Positions 11,650 through 24,165 of a stretch of DNA of 64,000 bases are shown piece by piece. The stretch spans positions 216,001 through 280,000 of the forward strand of contig QRFJ01002308.1 of assembly GCA_006176705.1 (NCBI GenBank), written 5' to 3'. Source of the stretch: Cocos nucifera. Taxonomy: Eukaryota > Streptophyta > Magnoliopsida > Arecales > Arecaceae. The translations under genes were made by a program, and so were the position numbers. How positions within the stretch are numbered: position 1 is the first letter of the stretch; each line of letters begins with the position of its first letter. The notes beneath the pieces were generated by a model. It ran no database searches, had not been told where the DNA came from, and worked only from the letters and a program-made list of their open reading frames with translations.

Positions 11650-12610
11650 TAAATATAATATAATTCTAAAATTTAATGTTCATATTCATCATTCATTATC
11701 TAAATATTATTATTAGAGTGTCATTACAAAAGATCTCGTTGATCTAATCGCCTTAGCTATGTCGATCAATAAAATTTGATTTCGTTGGCCACGAATGATT
11801 GCATGTTAATATAATAGATAAAAACCATCAATAGATCTGAAAACTTGCTACAATGATTTTAGTAAAATTTGTAGCATACTATCAAAATTTTACTTCAATC
11901 AGATATCGTTATCATGATCAATTTAGCATGGAATGATTTCGACCGTTAAATGAGAAATAAGTGATTAAAAGGCCAAACGATGTTCGATTATAAGATAATT
12001 TTTTAGATAAACGATCTTTACTAAAACTTTAATCATTTTGTATGGTAATAATCATAAAATCTAAATTATTTCTATGTAAACTATTCACATCCAATAGATC
12101 TTGCAAAAGCATAAGTATAATTACTTAAGGAGTTTAACAATGAGTATCGAGTGATGTATAGTTTTGGATTGTTCTTAGATGCATGGCTTGAATTTTACTA
12201 TCATTACTATAAAAATAATTAAAATAGTAGCCAAAATTATTTATCTAAAAAATTATTTTATAATTGAATGTCGTTTGATCTTTTGATCTCTTGTTTCTCA
12301 TTTAATGGCCGAAATCATTCCATACTAAAATGACCATGATAACGATATCTGATTGAAGTAAAATTTCGATAGTATACTACAAACATCACCGAGATCATCA
12401 TTGTAGATTTTTGAATCAATCGATGATCTTCATCTATCAAATCATCATGTCGTTGTTCGTGATTGTCAAAATCAAATTTTACTGATTGATGAAACTAGGG
12501 CTATCGAATTGAGGCAGTTTTTTGTGATGATACTTTAATTATAATTATTTAGATAATGAATGATAAAGATGGACTTTAAATTTTAAAATTATATCATATT
12601 TAAATAAAAA
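11650..12610. repeat. Long inverted-repeat (hairpin) core of element C
   Basis: The left arm (about 11650-12070) and right arm (about 12188-12610) are reverse complements with moderate divergence and a ~120 bp loop. Landmarks are the left-arm words TTCATTATCTAAAT, TCGATCAATAAAATTTGATTTC and CAATTTAGCATGGAATGATTT, each found inverted in the right arm. The same arms occur in B (33246-34675) and D (44150-44740 with 55245-55800). Transcription through it would give a long RNA hairpin. Confidence 0.85.
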
Positions 12611-12739
12611 TAAAAAAAATTAATTAAACTATGGTAGTGGTTTTGGAACCACCGTAATAGGCCTATGGCTGCGATTTTGTATAACTATTGCTATAGTTTT
12701 ATGGTAGTGGTTCGAAAATCATTACCATAGATTAGATCA

Positions 12740-13251
12740 TTTTTTCCCTCAACCCACCTCATTTTCATCTTTCCTCTCTTGAGCTCTCTCCTTCTCCCTC
12801 CTCTCTACCACTGGTGAGGTTCTCCTCCCTCTCTCCCTCTCTCTCTCCTCTTTGCCACCACCCCACCACCGTCGATGTGGTCGTCCTTGGCATCCATCGA
12901 CTGCCCCCACCTCCTCTTTCTTCCCTAGCTGACACCGCCTCCTCCCTCACCTCCTCCTTTTCCGACCGGCCCCACCTTCTCCCCGACCTCATCCTTCTTC
13001 CCCGACCAGCCCCGCCTCCTTCTTCCCTGGCCGGCCCTATCTCCTCTATCTTTCCCGACTGGCCCTACAATCTCTCCCGCCTCCTCCTTTCCCGGCCAGC
13101 CCTACCACCTTCCCCGCCTTCTTCCCCAGTCGGCCCCACCTCCTCTCTCTCTCTTTCCCTCCTCTCTTCCCTCGGCCTGACCCGCTGCTGTCGCCCCCTC
13201 TTTCTTGCGCGATGGCCCCCTCGGCTTCCCTACTCTCTCTCTTTCTATCTC
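12740..13251. repeat. CT-rich block with a ~36 bp degenerate minisatellite
   Basis: It starts as a CTCTCTCC tract resembling a plant 5' leader, then repeats units like TTCCCCGACCAGCCCCGCCTCC. A 146-codon frame at 12814-13254 is Pro/Ser/Leu-rich and shows no domain. Equivalent GC-rich blocks follow the hairpin core in B and D. Confidence 0.6.
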
Positions 13252-14887
13252 TGATAAGTACTATAAATTCACCTATAAAAGTATTAATTTATTAATTAAT
13301 TTATATTTATTTTTAAAAATTAAATATTTTTATTTATTATTTAAAAAAATATTTTTACTAATGAAAAGAGCTTATTTTGTTGGTCACAACAAAATAAGTT
13401 TAGAGCAAACTAAAGAAAAAACAAACCCAATATGAATTTTCAAAGAAATAAAGAAAAAAAATAAAAAAATGGAAATGGCTTATCTGGTGCATTCAGCTTA
13501 GCCGGTGTGCTCAGCTAAGCCACCAAAACCAGCCTAGCCAGCATGCTAGCTAGCCAGTCCAACCAGAGAAGCCAGCCTGTCAGCTTGCAAGCCCATGCAC
13601 AACAGCCTGTTAGGCCTACCGGTGCATAATGAACCGACCGGTTGGTCCACGAAATCATGCGTAGACCACCAGCTTAGCAAAAGATGGTAAATCACAGGAT
13701 GCCACATGATGGACCAAGAACCTTAAAGGATTTATAAAAATTCTAACACGGCATTGGAGGGTAGTTTTGTCATTTTAGATAATGTGGCACATGATAATTA
13801 GCTATGGTCTGCGGTACACTCGGTCCAGGCGGTCCATGGGCACAGTAATTACGCCATCCGATGACCACGATGGTTCCTGGTGAAGATCCAATGGCTGTTG
13901 TTTTACCCTGCTTTAATTCAAAGAATCTTCAGCCCATCTGCATGATTGGACGGCTCAAAGCGATCCTAATGTCAATCTGATGGCTGACAGAGCTTCCAAT
14001 GGTGATTTAATCACTAGAAAATGATTCGACGGTTGAAATTTCATCATCAAGCTTGATCAGACGGTCCACACTTATTCCGACTTGATCTGGGCTTTTGAAA
14101 CATGGTTTTTGGGAATTTTGGGACCATTTGATCAAGATCTGATGGCAGAAGAGCAGAATTCATCTAGGGACTGTTTTAATCTAATTTTTCATGAAATTTC
14201 TTCATATTTGCTGATCAAAACTTCTCCTTAGTCCCATATTGTCTAGAAACAAAGACTCTAGCCCTCCAACATCTATTTAAAGGACTCCAGGCCAACAAAA
14301 TCAATCATTTTCGATCAAGAAAAGATGATGGTATAGGATAGAGCCATGCTTAGGTTGAGGATGATTCAAGATAACAAGTGCTATGAAGAATAGATGTCTT
14401 CTACACCATCTTCACGCTAACGTCGATCCGAGATCAAGATCATCTATTTCTAGTTTTTCTTTCATTTTCTTATCTTTTTAATTAATGTATTTAAATTCTG
14501 AACTTTACTTTTAATGCAAAATTTATTTTTATGCTCTTTAAATTCATGCTTCTTACTTTTAATTATAAATTTAAATTTTTATTTTTTATTTTAGTTTTTT
14601 TAATTTTATTACAAGTAGATGCTAAGATCTAAATAGTAGATCTTAGTACCAAATTTATTTTTTTATATTATTTAATTTCTACTTTTTATTTTATTTTTCA
14701 ACTTTAAGTTTGTTTTCAAAATTTTTTTCTCTTTTTTTCTATAAAATCAAAGATTTCAAAACTAAAACATTGCCTTCTCTCTAGATTTAATCCGACTTAC
14801 TGCTATTTATGTATTTTTAATTATTTTAAAAAGTCAGAATTAAACTCATAAATACAATATCCTAACGATAATATCGTGCTCTTATCA
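13252..14887 (+). repeat. 5' LTR of gypsy element (1,636 bp)
   Basis: It starts TGATAAGTACTATAAATTC and ends TCTTATCA. It aligns with the solo LTR at 25761-27294, including the shared AAAATAAGTTT, AGTAGATCTTAGTAC and CTTAACGA-type segments. It is bordered on the right by the primer-site-like AGTTTTTGGAATCATTATCG, a decayed form of the TTTTTGGCGCCGTTGCCG sequence typical of some gypsy elements. Confidence 0.85.
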
Positions 14888-16230
14888 AGTTTTTGGAATC
14901 ATTATCGAAAAAGGCACAGACATTAAAATTTTTAATTTTTTTGATTTTCTTGTAAAAAATATAAATAAAATTTTTGATCTTTTTAATTTTTTAAAATATT
15001 GCCTACTAACTTTTTTTATTTATTTTATTAAAAAAATAGGACAAGAAGAAAAGCTTCCAAATTTGCTTGGTGAGACTAATCCTAAATCCTAAATCTCTTT
15101 CTTTTTTTATTTTTTATTTTATTTTAAAATTAATTAAAAAATATCTATTTAAACCTAATGTAAAGCTTTATGACAAAAGTAGAAATCCTAATTGGTCAGA
15201 GCATCCATCATATTAATTTTATTTTATTTTATTTTTTTTGGTGATCGCTGGAGACAAGATAAGTTCTCAAGTTTAATCAATTTTATACATCTAATTTAGT
15301 TACATAGAATCCTTTGTCTGAAAGTGACTGTGCATATTCATTTTTAAATCAATTTAAGAGCACATCCATTAAAAAAGATAAGATGAAGATTTGATTATCC
15401 TTCCTTAGCTCACAAATAACCAACCAACATCCTACATGACCTAAGCCTCTAAATTAAAATCAATTAGACATCAATCCTAGGAACTTGAGCTCATTAGGAT
15501 AAAAAATCCTAAGAGTTGGATCGGATTAGGATTAGTCAGTTTGATTGGTGTCTAAGGCAAGTAGTTCAAGAACTGCATCTTGAAAGAAGGTGGTTACTTA
15601 ATTGATTTCGTTAGCTTACCTGGCCAAGACAATAAATGTTTAAGACAAGCAATGGGGGGACTTCCATCGACCTTATACTTACCTGACCAGTTAAGTGGCT
15701 GATCTTATACTTGAAGGGCTTGAAGATGATCTTGACAGTTAGGAGCTATCTAAATGTATGATAACTCTTAGTTAGGATTGTTTGCCTAACTTGATTACTA
15801 ATTAAAACATCAAATCTAATTAAATCTAATTCTTTTCTTTCTTCTTAGTTCTAGGACTCCTTAGGATCTCTTTTTTAGAACTCTTCTTTCTTCTCCTTTT
15901 TTTTTCTAAAAATAAAATAAAATAAATTAAATTAAATTAAACTAAACTAATAATAATAAAATAAATAAAATAATAAAAAAATTTAAGAAAAAATATAAAA
16001 TTTTTTTTATAAAAATAATAAAATAATAAAAAATATAAAAAAAACTTTTAAAAAAATTTGAACCATATATTAGGGTTGTCCTAGTACATGCACGGTAAGA
16101 GATCATTTTTTTTGATCTAGTTGAATCCAATCATAAAATTAAATGGCTGAACCATATTAAATCCAATAATTAAATGACTGAAAATCTTAAAAAATCACCT
16201 AGATAGATTAAAAAAAAATTTATTTCTTTT
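14888..16230 (+). other. Untranslated leader of the gypsy element
   Basis: AT-rich, no open coding frame. It contains many TTTTATTTTA and AAATAAAATAA runs (14990-15240, 15900-16050). The primer-site-like sequence starts at 14888. Confidence 0.5.
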
Positions 16231-17206
16231 ACCTATAATCCTTCGACTTGTATTCAGTTATCTGATATTCTTGCTATCCATTATGAGATCAAGCCAACCA
16301 CAATCTAGATGCTCCCATCATTCTATGGGAATACCAATGAAGATCCTTACAATTATCTAGATGAATTCTTAGAAATCTGCTATATGATGAAAATTTAAAA
16401 TTTTTCTGATGATGCCCTTAGATTAATCTTATTCTTTTTTTCATTAAAAGACAAAGCTAAGTACTGGCTTGGCATAATAGAGAGACCAATCCAAACTTGG
16501 GCTGAATTATAATATAAATTTTTTAATAAATTTTATCCCATAGGCCGAACCAATACAATGAGATGAGCTATCACTAGATTTGCTCAGCTTTCAGGAAAAC
16601 AAATTCACGAGTCATTAAAAAGACTTAAGAAACTTCTTAGAAAATGCCCACATCATGATCTATCTGAGTGGCAAATAGTTCAAGCTTTCTATGAGGATTT
16701 AAGAGACCAATATAAATAGATAGTAGATGCATCCTGTGGAGGTGCATTCATGAATAAAAGTGAGGATGAAGCCTATAACTTATTTAAAATCTTGAGTAAA
16801 AACTTAATTAATCATGCTTCATTATTTTTTTATCAAAAATGGGTAAGAATCTATGATCCAGAATCTAGTTCTAAGACTGATTTAAATCTGATAAATAAAG
16901 TAGACCGTCTTGTCCAGAAACTATATCAACTCCTAACCCTAGATCAACAATCTCCTGCATAATACACACCACCCTTTAATTATCAGAAGATTTATTCAAT
17001 CTGTGCTAGTCCAGCCCATCATGTAAGTGAATGTTCCATGGCTGCATAATTTTCACCTTTCATCCAAGAACAAGTTCAAGTTGCTTAAGGCTATTCCAAA
17101 CCAGTTAATGACCCTTTTTCAAACTCATAAACTCATATTAAAGGAACCACTCTAATTTTTCTTGGATCCCTTAATAGACTCAGGCTCAAACCCAATATCA
17201 AAAGTA
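16231..17206 (+). pseudogene. gypsy gag (first part), broken
   Basis: The reading frame gives a Ty3/gypsy gag capsid relic, the structural protein that packages element RNA. Visible in order are SFYGNTNEDPYNYLDEFLEI, a KDKAKYWL segment, the TWAEL...FFNKFYP segment, RFAQLSGKQIHESL and CPHHDLSEWQIVQAFYEDL, then DASCGGAFMNK and a final INKVDRLVQKL segment. About six stop codons interrupt it; several are TAG or TGA where CAG, TGG or CGA would be expected. A copia element inserted at 17212 cuts it; the rest lies at 23506-24150. Confidence 0.82.
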
Positions 17207-17211
17207 TGCCT

Positions 17212-18006
17212 TATGAGCTCAGGTATGGTGCTCTCAAGTCTTGAAAGCAGGTGGAGAGAGAGCAAGGAGTGAATGAAATCGACCATCAAAGAGCTTCAAC
17301 AATGCTTCAGTCGAGCTGGCCCAAATCTTGAGAAAGTCAGCTCGAGCAGAAGTCCAGAAAGTATATCAGGCTGATATATTACAAAGGCAGGCTTGATTCA
17401 TATCAGAGCTAGCCTGAGTAGAAGTTAAGCCAGCTCAGATCCTGAGACAGCTGGCTCGACAAGCAGAGTAAAGAGCGGTGATTTGGGCTCTCGCAGGAGA
17501 CATCACAATCGAGCCGGCCCAATTGCTGACCAAGCCGGCTCGAGCAACGAACAGAATAGTACATGAGTTCTATTCTGGTCTGAGATTGAGTTTAATCCTA
17601 GAGACTTAGGATCTTGGTTTGTGAGATCCTAAGGGGCTAATCTAAGGATTGAACTAAGGATTAGTCCAATGGATGTGGGCATGTGAGACATAGGTGTATA
17701 TAGGCTTGGAAAGTACATCACATTAGGTTAGCTAGGAAAGTTTTTTGGGTTGGTTCAATTTGACTCGATATATATATATACTCTATATTGAGTTTGTAAA
17801 TTAACACGAATGAAATACAAGCCCTTTTCTCTCTAAAAGTTCTCGCTTCCTCTTCGTTCTCCCTCTCTTCTCCTCGCCTTAGGATTTTCTAGGGTTTGAT
17901 AGGATGGCTATCTATTTTCTTAGATTCTTATTGTTATTTCCATAATCATCAAGTAGCAAGGATAGTTTCCAATAAATTGGTATCAGAGCAGCTATCTAGA
18001 ATAATA
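17212..18006 (+). repeat. 5' LTR of the Tork-like copia (795 bp)
   Basis: It starts TATGAGCTC (ancestral TGTGAGCTC, seen in the 3' LTR) and ends CTAGAATAATA. A TATA-rich stretch lies at 17768-17780. Near its right end it contains a complete second primer-site sequence, TTGGTATCAGAGC at about 17977. Confidence 0.9.
17768..17780 (+). promoter_or_regulatory. TATA box of the Tork-like LTR promoter
   Basis: An uninterrupted TATATATATA stretch precedes CTCTATATTGAG. It is conserved in the 3' LTR at about 23271-23282. Confidence 0.55.
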
Positions 18007-18020
18007 ATTGGTATCAGAAC
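17977..18020 (+). promoter_or_regulatory. Two consecutive tRNA-Met primer binding sites
   Basis: TTGGTATCAGAGC at about 17977 and ATTGGTATCAGAAC at 18007 are 30 bases apart. Only the first is repeated at the end of the 3' LTR (about 23471), so the LTR as now defined ends between them and the second is the site last used for priming. Confidence 0.8.
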
Positions 18021-18143
18021 CCTGGTGTTAGATTTGGTAGAGAAAAGATCAAAGTTTTGTCGAGATTATGGTAAGGTGTTGAATAGATTTCTTTAAACAA
18101 TGTTTATTCTCTTTTGTGTTTGATTATTGAAAATCTAGTTGGG

Positions 18144-21100
18144 ATGGCATCGAGTACCATCAAGACAGACTTTAGAATGTTTGATGGCAAGAAAAACTTC
18201 AATCTTTGGTGGCAAAGAATGAAGGATCGACTGGTGCAGGATGGAATCTATAAGGTCAAGACTTAGAAAAGATCGAAAAATATTTTTTTTGAAGAGTAGA
18301 AGAAACTTGAAGAGATAGCCTTCAACATGATTCGTATGTGCCTCGTAGATGATGTTTTACTAGAAATCAACATGAAAACCATACGGAAGGGGCTTTGACA
18401 GAAACTAAAGAATACGTATATGGACAAGAATATGATAAACAAACTATGGTTGAAGAAACATCTATACAATTTATGGATGCCCGAAGGAGGAGATCTAGTC
18501 TTTCACATTCAGAAATTTAATTAAGTTTGCTCGGATGTCATGAGCCTTGATGTGAAGATTGATAAGGAGGATAGAGCTCTTCTATTATTGTGTTCACTGC
18601 CAGCAGCATATGATGATCTCATTACTACTTTGGTGTATAGAAAGGAGACATTAAACTTTGAGAAAGTGGTTAGAGTTCTTAGATCTAACGAGCAGTGAGA
18701 GAGGCTAGTTAAAAAAAATCCTAGTTCAGAGGTACTTTTTGTGAATGAGAGGCAAGGAAGGCCTAAGGAGAAAACTCAAGATAAATCTAAGGGTAGATTA
18801 AAGTCTTGAGAAAATCAAAAAGATTTCAAATGCTATAAGTATTATCAACCTGATCATATTAGAAGAAATTGCCCACTTTTGAAGAATGAAAAGAAAAAGA
18901 GCACTTCTAAGGGTAGATTGACCATCGAGAGTGGTGCTTTATCATCTGAAGATAGTGAAGATGATATACTAATAGTATCAGATGGAGTCATAGAGTATGA
19001 TAGCTACTGAATGCTGGATTAGCATATTCCCACTATTACACTGTACATCAGAAGTGGTTCTCATCATATGAGAGATCCAATGGAGAAAGTGTTAGTCTTA
19101 GAGATGATCATCAATGTAAAGTTGCTGGTGTTGGTACAATCAGAGTGAGAATGTATGATGGTATCATATGAACACTCAGTAATATGAAGCATGTACCAGA
19201 ACTGAAGAAGAACTTGATATCCCTGGGTTACTTAGAAGGACAGGAGTATGCTTTTAGCTGTCAGTCAGGCAGCAGGTGTTTGAGGATTTTCTAGGGTTCA
19301 TTGGTGGTGATGAAAGGAAGAAGACTGAGCAACAACCTATACAGAATGAAGGGCTCAGTGGTTACAAATAGTGCAAAGATGTCTATAGTAGCATAGGAGA
19401 AACAACTAACCTACAAGCTATGGCACTATCTTATGGGTCACTTAAGTGATAGGGAGCTCACAGAGTTGAGTAGGAGAGGTCTGATTCCATCACTCAGAAA
19501 AGAAGGAGATGACCTATATGAGCCTTGTATTTATGGCAAATAACATAAAGTTACATTTGCTAGTAGTACCAAGTGGAGTGAAGCTACTTTGGAGCTAGTT
19601 CATTCGGATGTATGAGGACTGGCAACTATTGCATCTCAAGGTGGAGCAAAATATTTTATCATCTTTATAGATGACTTTTCCAGGAAGGTATGGATATATC
19701 TAATTAGAAAAAAATCAGATATTTTTGTCCAATTTAAAATTTAGAAAATTAAGGTAAAGAAGAAGATAGGGCAGTCAGTGAAGTATTTAAGGTCCGATAA
19801 TGGAGGAGAATATACCAGCCCAGCATTCAGAAGATACTGTGACGAAAATGGCATAAAATGTCATTACACATTGAAGATGACCCTTCAGCAAAATGGTATC
19901 ATGGAAAGGATGAATCGGACACTGACGGAGAAGGCCAGGAGCTTGAGACTATAGGCATTACTGCTCAAATCCTTTTGAGGTGATGCTCTTATTATTATTT
20001 TGTTATAAATAGGTCTCCCCATAGAAAATTGAATGGAGGACTTTCAGAAGCTGTCTTGAGTGAGAAGAAGGTGGAACTAGGCCACTTGTAAGTATTGGGC
20101 TATCCTGCATATGCTTTGATAGAAAAAGTCGATGGGAGCAAGTTAGACCCAAAGTCATAAAAGATGATATTCATCGGATTTTCATGAGGTATGAAGGATT
20201 TCTTGCTATAGGATTCACAAGCTCAGAGGAGCATCATTAGTCAGAATATGATATTTGACGACAAGTGCATCATGTTGAAGCAGAAAGTGCAAATGAAGTT
20301 GTCAAGACAACACAAGATAGCATGGGATAACTCTTAGATACATGTGATTTGCCCTCAACATCAATCTCGGGTCGTGTTCAGTTTGAGCTGGAGTTGGACA
20401 AGCATGGTGATGAATCTATGGAGGTTCGGCAAAGAGAACAATCTATCCTGAAAGAGGTGCAGAGGTAGCCACAGGTAGCAGACTTATAGGATACCGCAAG
20501 AGGAGTGGCACTGCATAAGCCAAAGCGCACTATTCGCAAATCGGTGCGATATGGTATTGATGAGACTATATCTTATGCTCTCATCACTATCAATGGAGAT
20601 CCAGAGAGTTTTGAGAAGGCCATGAAAAGTTCGGATCGAGAATCATGGATGCAGGTTATGATGGAGGAGATGGAGTCTCTTAGAAAAAATCGGACATGGC
20701 AGCTGGTGGATTTACTGGATAATGCTCGATCCATTGACTCCAAATAAATTTTCACCAGAAAAAAAGCATCTTCAAAGTAAGGTGGAGTAAGGTACAAGGC
20801 TAGACTAGTAGCCAAAGGATACTCATAGAGAGAAGAAATTGATTACTCAGAGATCTTCTCTCCAGTTGTCAGACATACGTCCATTAGGATGATATTGAGC
20901 ATAGTTGCTGCTTATGACTTGGAGCTAGAGCAAATGGATATTAAGACAGCATTCTTTCATGAAAATTCGGAGGAGAACATATACATGGAGCAGCCATAGG
21001 GCTTCAAGAAGCCGGGGTCAGAGAAAGAGGTTTGTTTACTGAAAAAATTGCTATATGGGTTGAAGCAGTCTCCTAGACAGTGGTACAAGTAATTTGATAT

Positions 21101-22713
21101 ATATGAGAGAAGTATTGGCCTTTCTAGGTGTGATCATGATCCGTGTGTATATGTGAGGTCTCTGAATGATGGATCTTGGTTATACCTACTCTTGTATGTA
21201 GATGACATGCTGGTAGCATGCATGAGTAAGAAGGTTATGCAGGAGTTGAAAGGAGTTTTGTATATGTGAGGTACAAGGCTAGACTAGTAGCCAAAGGATA
21301 CTCATAGAGAGAAGGGATTGATTACTCTAAGATCTTCTCTCCAGTTGTCAGACATACGTCCATTAGGGTGATGTTGAGCATAGTTGCTGCTTATGACTTG
21401 GAGCTAGAGCAAATGGACGTTAAGACAATATTTCTCCATAGAAATTTGGGAGAGAATATATACATGGAGCAGCCACAGGGCTTTAAGAAGTCTGGGTTAG
21501 AGAAAAAGATTTGTTTACTGAAAAAATCATTGTACGGATTGAAGCAGTCTCCTAGATAGTGGTACAAGCAATTTTACACATATGTGAGAAGTATTGGCCT
21601 TTGTAGATGTGATCATGATCCATGTGTATATGTGATATCTCTGAAAGATGGATCTTGGCTATACCTACTCTTGTATGTAGATGACATGCTGGTAGCATGC
21701 AAGAGTAAGGAGGTTGTGCAGGAGTTGAAAGGAGCTTTATCTCAGGAGTTTGAAATGAAGGACTTGGAGCCTGCGAAGAAGATTCTAGGTATGAAAATTA
21801 TCAGAGATAGAATCAAGATGCTGCTACATCTATCTTAAGAAGGATATATTAAGAAGGTTTTAGAGAGATTTGGAATGAAGGAGGCCAAACCGGTAGAGTT
21901 GCCACTTATCGGGCATGTTAGACCCTCTAAGACCAGGTCACCACTGACTGAGATGAAGGTTCAGGAGATGAAAAAGATTTCATATGCTTCTAATGTGGAA
22001 AGCATTATATACTCTATGGTATGCTGCAAGCCGGACTTAGCCCATGTAGTGAGTCAGGTAAGCAGATTCATGGCTCAGCTTGGTAGGGAGCACTGGAGAG
22101 CACTGAAGGGTATCTTCAGATACTTGGTAGGTTCAATTAGGATTGGCATCTACTATGGTCAGTGGAAAGATGCTGAGGAATATCCTAACATGTCCAAGAA
22201 GGCTCGAGGGCAAATAGAGGGATTTATGAATGTAGATTTTGATGGAGATGTGGATAATCGACGTTCAATGACAGATTTTATATTCAGCCTGTATGGAGGT
22301 CTAGTCTCATAGAGATCATGCTTGTAGCCGATTACAACCTTATCTACTACCAAAGCAGAGTACATTGATATCATGGAGGCAGCAAAGAAAGCTCTATGGC
22401 TGAAGGGCTTGATGTTGGAGATGGGATTTCCACATGATGCAGTCAGGATGCATTATGATAGCCAGAGTGCTTTGTTGCTTGCATAGAACTCTATGTATTA
22501 TGCGAAGACCAAGCACATTGATATCAGATACCATCAAATTAAAGAGCTAGTGGAGGATGGTGAAGTGGAGCTAGTGAATGTTTAAACAAAAAAATCCAGC
22601 TGATGTGCTTACAAAGATACTTCCATGGAATAATTTTTATAATTGTACGGTACTAATGGGGCTGATGGATAGAGCTCAGTTCATAAGAACTTGGGAGTAC
22701 CAAGGTAAAGATT
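18144..22713 (+). pseudogene. Tork-like copia gag-pol, broken
   Basis: The start chosen is the ATG at 18144, giving MASSTIKTDFRMFDGKKNF, a typical Tork gag start. Gag continues with LLLLCSLPAAYDDLITTL and a zinc knuckle near 18830 (CYKYYQPDHIRRNCP, one Cys lost). The integrase follows: LWHYLMGHLSDRELTEL (about 19420), LVHSDV and FIIFIDDFSRKVWIYLI with the first Asp pair, and KYLRSDNGGEYTSPAFR with the catalytic Asp. RT spans about 20505-21900 with two LLYVDDMLVA motifs because of a tandem duplication. RNase H ends with a YDSQSALLLA segment (about 22455) and KHIDIRYHQIKELV. At least fifteen in-frame stops and several frameshifts make it non-functional. Many stops are TAG at positions where Gln or Trp is expected. 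Confidence 0.88.
20791..21748 (+). repeat. 479-bp tandem duplication within copia RT
   Basis: Copy 1 (20791-21269) and copy 2 (21270-21748) both run from GGTACAAGGCTAGACTAG through the RT core to AGGAGTTGAAAGGAG. Each has its own YVDD catalytic motif. The copies differ at scattered sites, mostly by transitions. The shift of 479 bases is not a multiple of three. Confidence 0.9.
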
Positions 22714-23500
22714 GTGAGCTCAGATATGGTACTCTCGAGCCTTGAAAGTAGGTGGAGAGAGAGTAAGGAGAGAATGGAACCAACCATCAAAGAGCTTCAA
22801 TCAATGCTTCAATCGAGCTGGTCCGAATCCTGAGAGAGCTAGCTCGAGCCGAAGTCCAAAAAGTGTATCAGACTGACACACTGGAAGGGCAGGCTTGGTT
22901 CTTGCTAGAGCCAATCCGAGTAGAAATCGAGCCATCTCGCATCATGAGACAGCCAGCTTGAGCAGCAAAGCAGAGAATGATGATTCAGGCGCTCACAGAA
23001 GACATCATAATCGAGCTGGCCCGACTGCTGACCAAGCTAGCTCGAGCGGCAAATAGAATAGTACGTGAGTTTTGTTCTATCCTGAGATTGGGTTTAATCC
23101 TAAGGACTTAGGACCTTAGTTTATGAGGTCCTAAGGGGCTAACCTATGGATTGGACTAAGGATTAGTCCAATGGATTTGTGCATATGAGACATGGGTGTA
23201 CATGGGCTCGGGGACTGCACACATTAGGTTAGCTAGAGAAGTTTTTTGGGTTGGGTCAATTTGATCAGGTATATATATATATACTCTGTATTGAGTTTGT
23301 AAATTAACACGAATGAAATAAAAGCTCTTTTCTTCCTGAAAATTCTCTCTTTCTCTCTCGTTCTCCCTCTCTTCTCCTTACCCTAGGATTTGATAAGATG
23401 ACCATCTATTTTCTCGAATCCTTGTTGCTATTTTTGCAATCATCAAATAGCAAGGATAATTCCTAATAGATTGGTATTAGAGCAACTATCTAGAATAACA
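22714..23500 (+). repeat. 3' LTR of the Tork-like copia (787 bp)
   Basis: It starts TGTGAGCTC and ends CTAGAATAACA, then the TSD TGCCT. It is preceded by the purine-rich TGGGAGTACCAAGGTAAAGAT. Confidence 0.9.
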
Positions 23501-23505
23501 TGCCT

Positions 23506-24165
23506 ATTATAGTGGTAAGCCTAGTCAATCTATCCAGCCATCATAATATAATCAGCCATCATACCTACCTTCTCAACAGACCAATCTAGCTAACGATAGA
23601 TTTAACCAACTTCAACAATTAATTGTGACTCAATAGAAATCCATCGTCAGGCTAGAAGCACAAATAGGACAATTAGCTGAGTCTAACATGAAAAGAGAAC
23701 TAAGTCAATTATCGAGCCTACCAATTGAAAATCTCATAAATAACCCACCTAATGTCTACCAACTACCTGGACCTAATCATCAATTTAATATTTCACCTAA
23801 CAATCCTCCATTAGAGAATGTCAAAGTAATTTCTGAATTTAAAAGTTATAGGATTCTTATGGACCCATACCAAGATCAGGTAACAAAGGCTAGTACTGAT
23901 GCTAGCCAAAATAAAAATATAGAAGAAGATGTTAGTACTGAGACTAACCACATAGAAGAACCTAAGCCTAGAACTTGTACTGATGCTGATTCCAATATGA
24001 GTGAGATAAATGAAGGAAAGAAGAGAGTAGATGAGTTACCTAAGACCTATATGAAGGAAAAACCTAATTTTCTACCACAGGATCGAACTGATCTGATTTG
24101 TAAAAAAATTTTAAAAATTTTTTATAAATTTTTGATCAGTCTAAAATTAAATTAAAATAAAAATA
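23506..24165 (+). pseudogene. gypsy gag (second part), cut off by a rearrangement
   Basis: It continues the gag interrupted at 17212. The 155-codon open stretch at 23688-24155 is rich in Asn, Glu and Lys, as in the linker after the capsid of such elements, and shows no zinc knuckle. The frame ends in AT-rich sequence, and by about 24185 the DNA is clearly antisense copia LTR. The exact break is uncertain by about 30 bases. Confidence 0.65.

Larger units (their letters stand above)
7560..13251. mobile_element. CACTA-like relic C with hairpin core, split by later insertions
   Basis: After removing the 7906-11529 insertion, the order is: subterminal palindromic repeats built on TATGGTAGCGATTA and its complement (7610-7905 and 11530-11650), a long inverted-repeat core (about 11650-12610), the same subterminal repeats again (12620-12735), then a CT-rich block (12740-13251). 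The same order occurs in elements B and D. No terminal CACTA sequence is found on either side, so both ends are missing or decayed, and the right side is abutted by a gypsy LTR at 13252. Class is inferred from the shared core with B, whose CACTA-type ends and 3-bp TSD are visible. Confidence 0.55.
17212..23500 (+). mobile_element. Complete Tork-like Ty1/copia element, degenerate (6,289 bp)
   Basis: LTRs of 795 and 787 bp flank a full but broken gag-pol. The 5-bp TSD TGCCT is perfect (17207-17211 and 23501-23505). The empty site can be read in the duplicate gypsy fragment near 42990, where the two flanks are joined. Gag and integrase resemble TNT1/Tork elements. A tandem duplication of 479 bp lies in the RT region. 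Confidence 0.93.
13252..24165 (+). mobile_element. Ty3/gypsy element (5' LTR, leader, gag), 3' truncated
   Basis: It consists of a 5' LTR (13252-14887), a primer-site-like sequence, a leader and a gag relic. Gag is interrupted by a copia element at 17212-23500 and resumes at 23506. The sequence ends near 24165, where it meets a truncated antisense copia LTR; no protease, RT or 3' LTR follows. The gag type (FYGNTNEDPYNYLDEF, then a CPHHDLSEW block) resembles Athila/Tat-like elements. A solo LTR of the same family lies at 25761-27294. Confidence 0.8.

Noticed and set aside
12814..13254. 146-codon Leu/Pro/Ser frame
   Set aside because: A CT-rich minisatellite explains the openness and composition.
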